Shown here piece after piece: positions 60,607 through 64,000 of a stretch of DNA of 64,000 bases. Made by a program: the position numbers and the translations under genes. Under the pieces are notes generated by a model. The model was not told the origin of the DNA. It saw only the letters and a list, made by a program, of their open reading frames with translations, and did no database searches. Every line of letters begins with the position of its first letter. The stretch's first letter is position 1. The stretch is from Streptomyces sp. NBC_00259 (lineage in GTDB: Bacteria; Actinomycetota; Actinomycetes; Streptomycetales; Streptomycetaceae): the NCBI RefSeq assembly GCF_036181745.1, contig NZ_CP108080.1, positions 868,001-932,000 of the forward strand, read 5' to 3'.

Positions 60607-62742
60607 ATGCCCCGGCTCGCCTTCGCCCAGAGCTTCTGGGACGGCTACGACACCCTGGAGAAGCCGGTTCGAGCCGGAGTGCGCAAGGCCATGGCGAAAT
60701 TCCAGGCCATGAGCGTCGCCGAACTCAACGCGGACAAGGGACTGCACCTGGAGTCCGTCGAGAACGCCCGTGACCCGCGCATGCGCACCATTCGGATCAC
60801 CGACTTCTGGCGGGGCGTCGTCCTCGCCCCCGACGACGGCAGTGACATGTTCCTCCTGGTCAATGTCCTACCTCACGACGACGCCTATACCTGGGCGGCA
60901 AAGCGTCTGTACAGCGCGAACTCCGCGACCCGGGCCCTGGAGGTACGCAACGCCGTCGCCCTGGACGAGCTGACACCGCTGTACGAGACGGCCGCACGCA
61001 CGGCTCCACGGCTGCTGTTCGCGGACGTCTCCGACGGCACACTGCGTGAACTCGGCATCGACGACCAGGTGCTGCGCGCCGCGCGTTCACTTGTGGACAA
61101 GGCTCAATTGGACGCGTTCGCCACACTCCTACCGGAAGATCAGCTGGAGGTGCTGCAGTACCTCGCCGAGGGTTTCAGCCCGGAGGAGGTCTACCGCGAC
61201 GTCGTGGCTGTCCGTCGACCCGCCGATGCGCCCGCCGAACCCGTGGAGGACCTGGCCACGGTGATCGCCAACACTCCGGCGCGCATCCGCCTGGTCACCG
61301 GGCCGCAGGAGCTGGAGGAGATCCTGGAGAAGCCGTTCGACGCCTGGCGGGTGTTCCTTCACCCCTCCCAGCGTCGCGTCGCCTACCGCACCTCCTACGG
61401 GGGTCCCGTGCAAGTCACCGGCGGCCCCGGGACAGGCAAGACGGTGGCTGCCCTGCATCGGGTCAAGCACCTGTTGGGCCGCTCCGAAGACGGCCGTGTC
61501 CTGCTCACCACGTACACGAACGCGCTGGCTGCCGGACTGCGTGAGATGCTCGGCCTGCTACTCGACGAGGACGAGCAATTGCTGGCGCGGGTCGACGTAA
61601 CGACGGTCGACGCTTGTGCGAACGGCATCGTGCGCGCGAAGTCGGGGGCCGCGCCCAAGCCGGTCGGGGACCGGGAGCAGCGGCAGTTGTGGGAGAGGGT
61701 GGTCAAGCAGCTCGGTCTGCCGTTCACCGCCCAGTTCCTGGCCCAGGAGTACCGGCACGTCGTACTCGGCCAGAACCTCCGCGATCTCGACGCCTACCTC
61801 GGCGCGAGCCGCCGCGGTCGAGGCATCGGTCTCGGTCCGACGCGCCGCCGGGAGGTGTGGAGCGGCGTGGAGCGGTTCGAACAGTTCCTGCGCGACCGCG
61901 GCGAGACGACTCACCTGCGCGTCTGCGCCCGCGCGGCGGAACTGCTCGCCGGGGAGCCGGCTCCGTATGCCCACGTCGTCGTCGACGAGGCGCAGGACCT
62001 GCACCCCGCGCAGTGGCGTGTCCTGCGCGCTGTCGTCGCACCCGGCCCCGACGACCTGTTCGTCACCGGCGACCCGCATCAGCGGATCTACGACTCCCGT
62101 GTGTCGCTCGGATCCCTGGGCATCACCACCGCCGGCCGCAGCTTCCGGTTGCGCGTCAACTACCGCTCCACCGAGGAGATCCTCGCCTGGTCTGCGAGTC
62201 TCCTCGCGCCCGTCACCGTCGACGCGCTCGAGGGCGAGGGAACGGACTCACTGGCTGGGTACCGGTCTCTCCTCCACGGACGCCGCCCCCAGGCACAGGG
62301 GTACGCAACCCGGCAGAAGGAGACCGAGGCCCTGGTCGACCGGGTCCGGGCGTTGCTCGCCGAGGGTCTCGCACCGCACGAGATCGGCGTATGCGCACGT
62401 TTCAACCTTTCCCTGGACGCGGCCGAGGAGACACTGAAGTCCGCGGGCGTCCCGGTGGTACGCGTCAAAGGACAGGTCGCGCAGGGGACCGAGGGCATAC
62501 GGCTGGCCACGATGCACGCGATGAAGGGGCTGGAGTTCCGAGCGGTTTCCGTTCTCGGTGTCGCCGACGGCACCGTCCCGTTCACGCGGGAGATCACACC
62601 GCGCGAGGCGGACGCGCTGCAGCACGACGCCGACCTGCTCAGGGAGCGGTGCCTGCTCTTCGTCGCCTGCACCCGTGCTCGCGAAGCGCTGAGCGTGACG
62701 TGGAGCGGAACTCAGAGCCCGTTTCTGCCACGCGCCGCCTGA
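60607..62742 (+). CDS. RelE/ParE-like domain fused to UvrD-family helicase
   Basis: 711 aa. The first 110 residues (FWDGYDTLEKPVRAGVRKA, RTIRITDFWRGVVLAPDDG) resemble a RelE/ParE-type fold. After a helical linker come UvrD motifs: Walker A TGGPGTGKT (271-279), VVVDEAQDLHPAQW (458-471), GDPHQRIYD, and the C-terminal TMHAMKGLEFRAV and VACTRARE. It lies 36 bases after mcrC, with an AAGGAAGGG ribosome site, so it probably works with McrBC, perhaps unwinding or sensing cut ends. Whether the RelE-like part cuts RNA is unknown. Confidence 0.82.
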   Translation: MPRLAFAQSFWDGYDTLEKPVRAGVRKAMAKFQAMSVAELNADKGLHLESVENARDPRMRTIRITDFWRGVVLAPDDGSDMFLLVNVLPHDDAYTWAAKRLYSANSATRALEVRNAVALDELTPLYETAARTAPRLLFADVSDGTLRELGIDDQVLRAARSLVDKAQLDAFATLLPEDQLEVLQYLAEGFSPEEVYRDVVAVRRPADAPAEPVEDLATVIANTPARIRLVTGPQELEEILEKPFDAWRVFLHPSQRRVAYRTSYGGPVQVTGGPGTGKTVAALHRVKHLLGRSEDGRVLLTTYTNALAAGLREMLGLLLDEDEQLLARVDVTTVDACANGIVRAKSGAAPKPVGDREQRQLWERVVKQLGLPFTAQFLAQEYRHVVLGQNLRDLDAYLGASRRGRGIGLGPTRRREVWSGVERFEQFLRDRGETTHLRVCARAAELLAGEPAPYAHVVVDEAQDLHPAQWRVLRAVVAPGPDDLFVTGDPHQRIYDSRVSLGSLGITTAGRSFRLRVNYRSTEEILAWSASLLAPVTVDALEGEGTDSLAGYRSLLHGRRPQAQGYATRQKETEALVDRVRALLAEGLAPHEIGVCARFNLSLDAAEETLKSAGVPVVRVKGQVAQGTEGIRLATMHAMKGLEFRAVSVLGVADGTVPFTREITPREADALQHDADLLRERCLLFVACTRAREALSVTWSGTQSPFLPRAA

Positions 62743-62786
62743 CGGAAACGGTCGCCCTGCACGGGCCGGTGCGTGGCACCCACTTT

Positions 62787-62801
62787 GGTGCACCGTGCAC
62801 C
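62787..62801. terminator. Palindrome between convergent genes, possible terminator
   Basis: GGTGCAC and GTGCACC face each other around a single C, and outer CCGGTGC (62766-62772) can pair with GCACCGG (62797-62803). It lies in the 63-bp gap between the convergent helicase and methylase genes. There is no T-tract, as is common in actinomycetes; a protein-binding site is equally possible. Confidence 0.4.
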
Positions 62802-62805
62802 GGCC

Positions 62806-64000
62806 TCACTCATCCGGGGCCAGGGCGCCCGTGGCAAGGCCGTCACGGGCGACCTCGGCCAGCTGCCGGCTCAGCTCGTCGACCTTGCGCATTCCCTCCT
62901 CGTATGCGGACAGGGCTCGGAAAGCCGAGCCGTACCGACGCTGCTCGTCGATGTTCATACGAGGGATACGGGCGCCCCTGGCGTCAAGGCGGTAGGTCCC
63001 GCTGGCACTTGTGGACCGGCGGGTATTGACGGAGCTGCGCAGGAATCCCTGCAGATAGTCCGTGTCGAGCTGTTCACTGGCCGAGACCGGTTCCGGACCG
63101 TCGTACGTCACGAGCCCGGCGCGGGCGAGATCCGCGACGCTGGTGGTCGCGGTGTCCAGGGAACCCGATCCACCTCCCGCCGCAAGCTCGGGCAGGAGTG
63201 TGGCGAGTCGGCGGATCTGGTCTTCCAGCTCCTTCCGCAGGGCTGCGTACTCACCGGGATAGTCGCGGTGCCGGGACCGGAGATGGCTACCGGGGGTCAG
63301 GTCGACGGTGTCGTCGAGCAGTTCGATCAGGGGCACGTCGGCGACCTGGTCGGGGCGTGGTTCCAGGCTGCCGTCGGGGCTGTTGCCGGTCAGGTCGACC
63401 ATGCGCACGGTGTGGTTCGTATCCGCACTTGCGGTGCTCTCGGGACGCTGCAGACACCACAAATGCACGGGCAGGGCGTGAGAGGTCGCCGTCCCTGGCG
63501 GCAGGGCGACCACTTGGCGCACGATGCCCCGACGTACAAGTTCTGCTCGGATGCGGCGGCCCGCCTTGCGGTAGGCGACCGAGGCCGGCATGACCATGAG
63601 GACCTGGCCGCCGGGCACGGTGTGCGCATAGGCATGCTGGAGCCACGCGAGCTCCCCTTCGGCCTTGGAAGGGGTACCGAGTTCCCAGCGGGCGTCGAGC
63701 AGCAGCTCCTCTCGCCCCCACTCAGTCACGCCAGCTGGCGGGTCGCAGACCACCAAATCCGCCTTGAGGTCCGGCCACTCGTCCGCTCGAAGGGAATCAC
63801 CTGCCACGATGCGCACGCCTGATCGGCCCAGGGCGTCAGCGCGGAGCTGTGCGAAACGGGAACTGTCGGCATCCATCTCCTGGCCGCAGCAACGCATCCT
63901 GGCTTCGGAGGCAACGGACAGGAGCAGCACCCCGATTCCACAGGCCGGGTCGAAGACCGTGGCGTCGCCTGGCGGCTCGGGAGCGAAGTGGCTCACGGCC
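62806..64000 (-). CDS. HsdM/HsdS-like N6-methylase with degenerate motif IV, 5' part missing
   Basis: The frame runs past base 64000, so the N-terminus is outside the window. At least 397 residues remain. The SAM motif FDPACGIGVLLL is present, but the catalytic motif IV reads VCDPPAG where active N6-methylases have NPPF/Y, so catalysis is doubtful. The C-terminal about 150 residues (DTDYLQGFLRSS, RIPRMNIDEQRRYGSAFRAL, then a helix) resemble an HsdS-type target recognition half. It converges on the McrBC-UvrD operon. It may bind DNA sites rather than methylate them, or belong to a larger type I-like unit beyond the edge. Confidence 0.75.
   Translation of the reverse strand, partial: AVSHFAPEPPGDATVFDPACGIGVLLLSVASEARMRCCGQEMDADSSRFAQLRADALGRSGVRIVAGDSLRADEWPDLKADLVVCDPPAGVTEWGREELLLDARWELGTPSKAEGELAWLQHAYAHTVPGGQVLMVMPASVAYRKAGRRIRAELVRRGIVRQVVALPPGTATSHALPVHLWCLQRPESTASADTNHTVRMVDLTGNSPDGSLEPRPDQVADVPLIELLDDTVDLTPGSHLRSRHRDYPGEYAALRKELEDQIRRLATLLPELAAGGGSGSLDTATTSVADLARAGLVTYDGPEPVSASEQLDTDYLQGFLRSSVNTRRSTSASGTYRLDARGARIPRMNIDEQRRYGSAFRALSAYEEGMRKVDELSRQLAEVARDGLATGALAPDE

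Overview
The window is high-GC actinomycete DNA, almost certainly a Streptomyces chromosome. Support comes from G/C-ending codons, GGAGG-type ribosome sites with many GTG/TTG starts, leaderless genes behind TAGGCT/TAGCAT -10 boxes, and families typical of the genus: DUF6421, the DUF5134/M56 pair, DUF6328, and a DUF5753-HTH/DUF397/HATPase regulatory triad. No rRNA, tRNA, CRISPR array or intact transposase was recognised.

Left half, about 1-28.7 kb: ordinary chromosomal genes. In order these are a PlsC-type acyltransferase tail; a B3/B4 protein and a transglutaminase-like protein; an overlapping DUF6421/SDR/threonine-aldolase operon behind a promoter flanked by an 11-bp inverted repeat; GDPD, GNAT and VOC enzymes; DUF5134/M56 and PAP2 membrane proteins; HAD, TetR, LVIVD, DUF305 and ferredoxin-NADP reductase genes; an ArsR, Ohr/OhrR and Old Yellow Enzyme redox cluster with recognisable operators; ung, a BadF-type kinase, a CbiX-like protein without its catalytic histidines, a lactonase, a bacterial nitric-oxide synthase, a FUSC transporter, DUF6328, an iron-permease-like protein, Lrp/AsnC and a second HAD enzyme.

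Boundary, 28.7-30.8 kb: decayed DNA. There is a frameshifted acyl-CoA carboxyltransferase pseudogene, a coiled-coil remnant like the tail of DUF6262 transposon proteins, an intact ADP-ribosylglycohydrolase, and a truncated small ORF. This looks like the scar of repeated insertions.

Right half, 30.8-64 kb: a dense anti-phage island. Operon 1 (+) encodes a 2114-aa fusion of Ser/Thr kinase, DEAD-type helicase, DUF1998 and a Vsr-like C-terminus, followed by DrmD (SNF2), a DrmMI/PglX-like adenine methylase and a lysine-rich small protein. A second block (-) encodes a sigma-70-like protein (apparently frameshifted, without region 4), DrmA, DrmB, a small UvrD-like ATPase, a glycine-zipper protein and a coiled-coil protein. 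Together they supply the class 1 DISARM core without the phospholipase-D protein DrmC, plus proteins not in the standard definition. An abaA/whiJ-like regulatory triad lies between the two blocks. Operon 3 (+) encodes a McrB-like ATPase, McrC, and a protein joining a RelE-like domain to a UvrD helicase. A truncated methylase-specificity protein (-) ends the window. A 15-mer that is 14/15 identical (TTGACAG[C/T]GTCAACA) lies upstream of operon 1 and again in the divergent promoter between the sigma/DrmAB block and the McrBC operon, so the three units may share one regulator.
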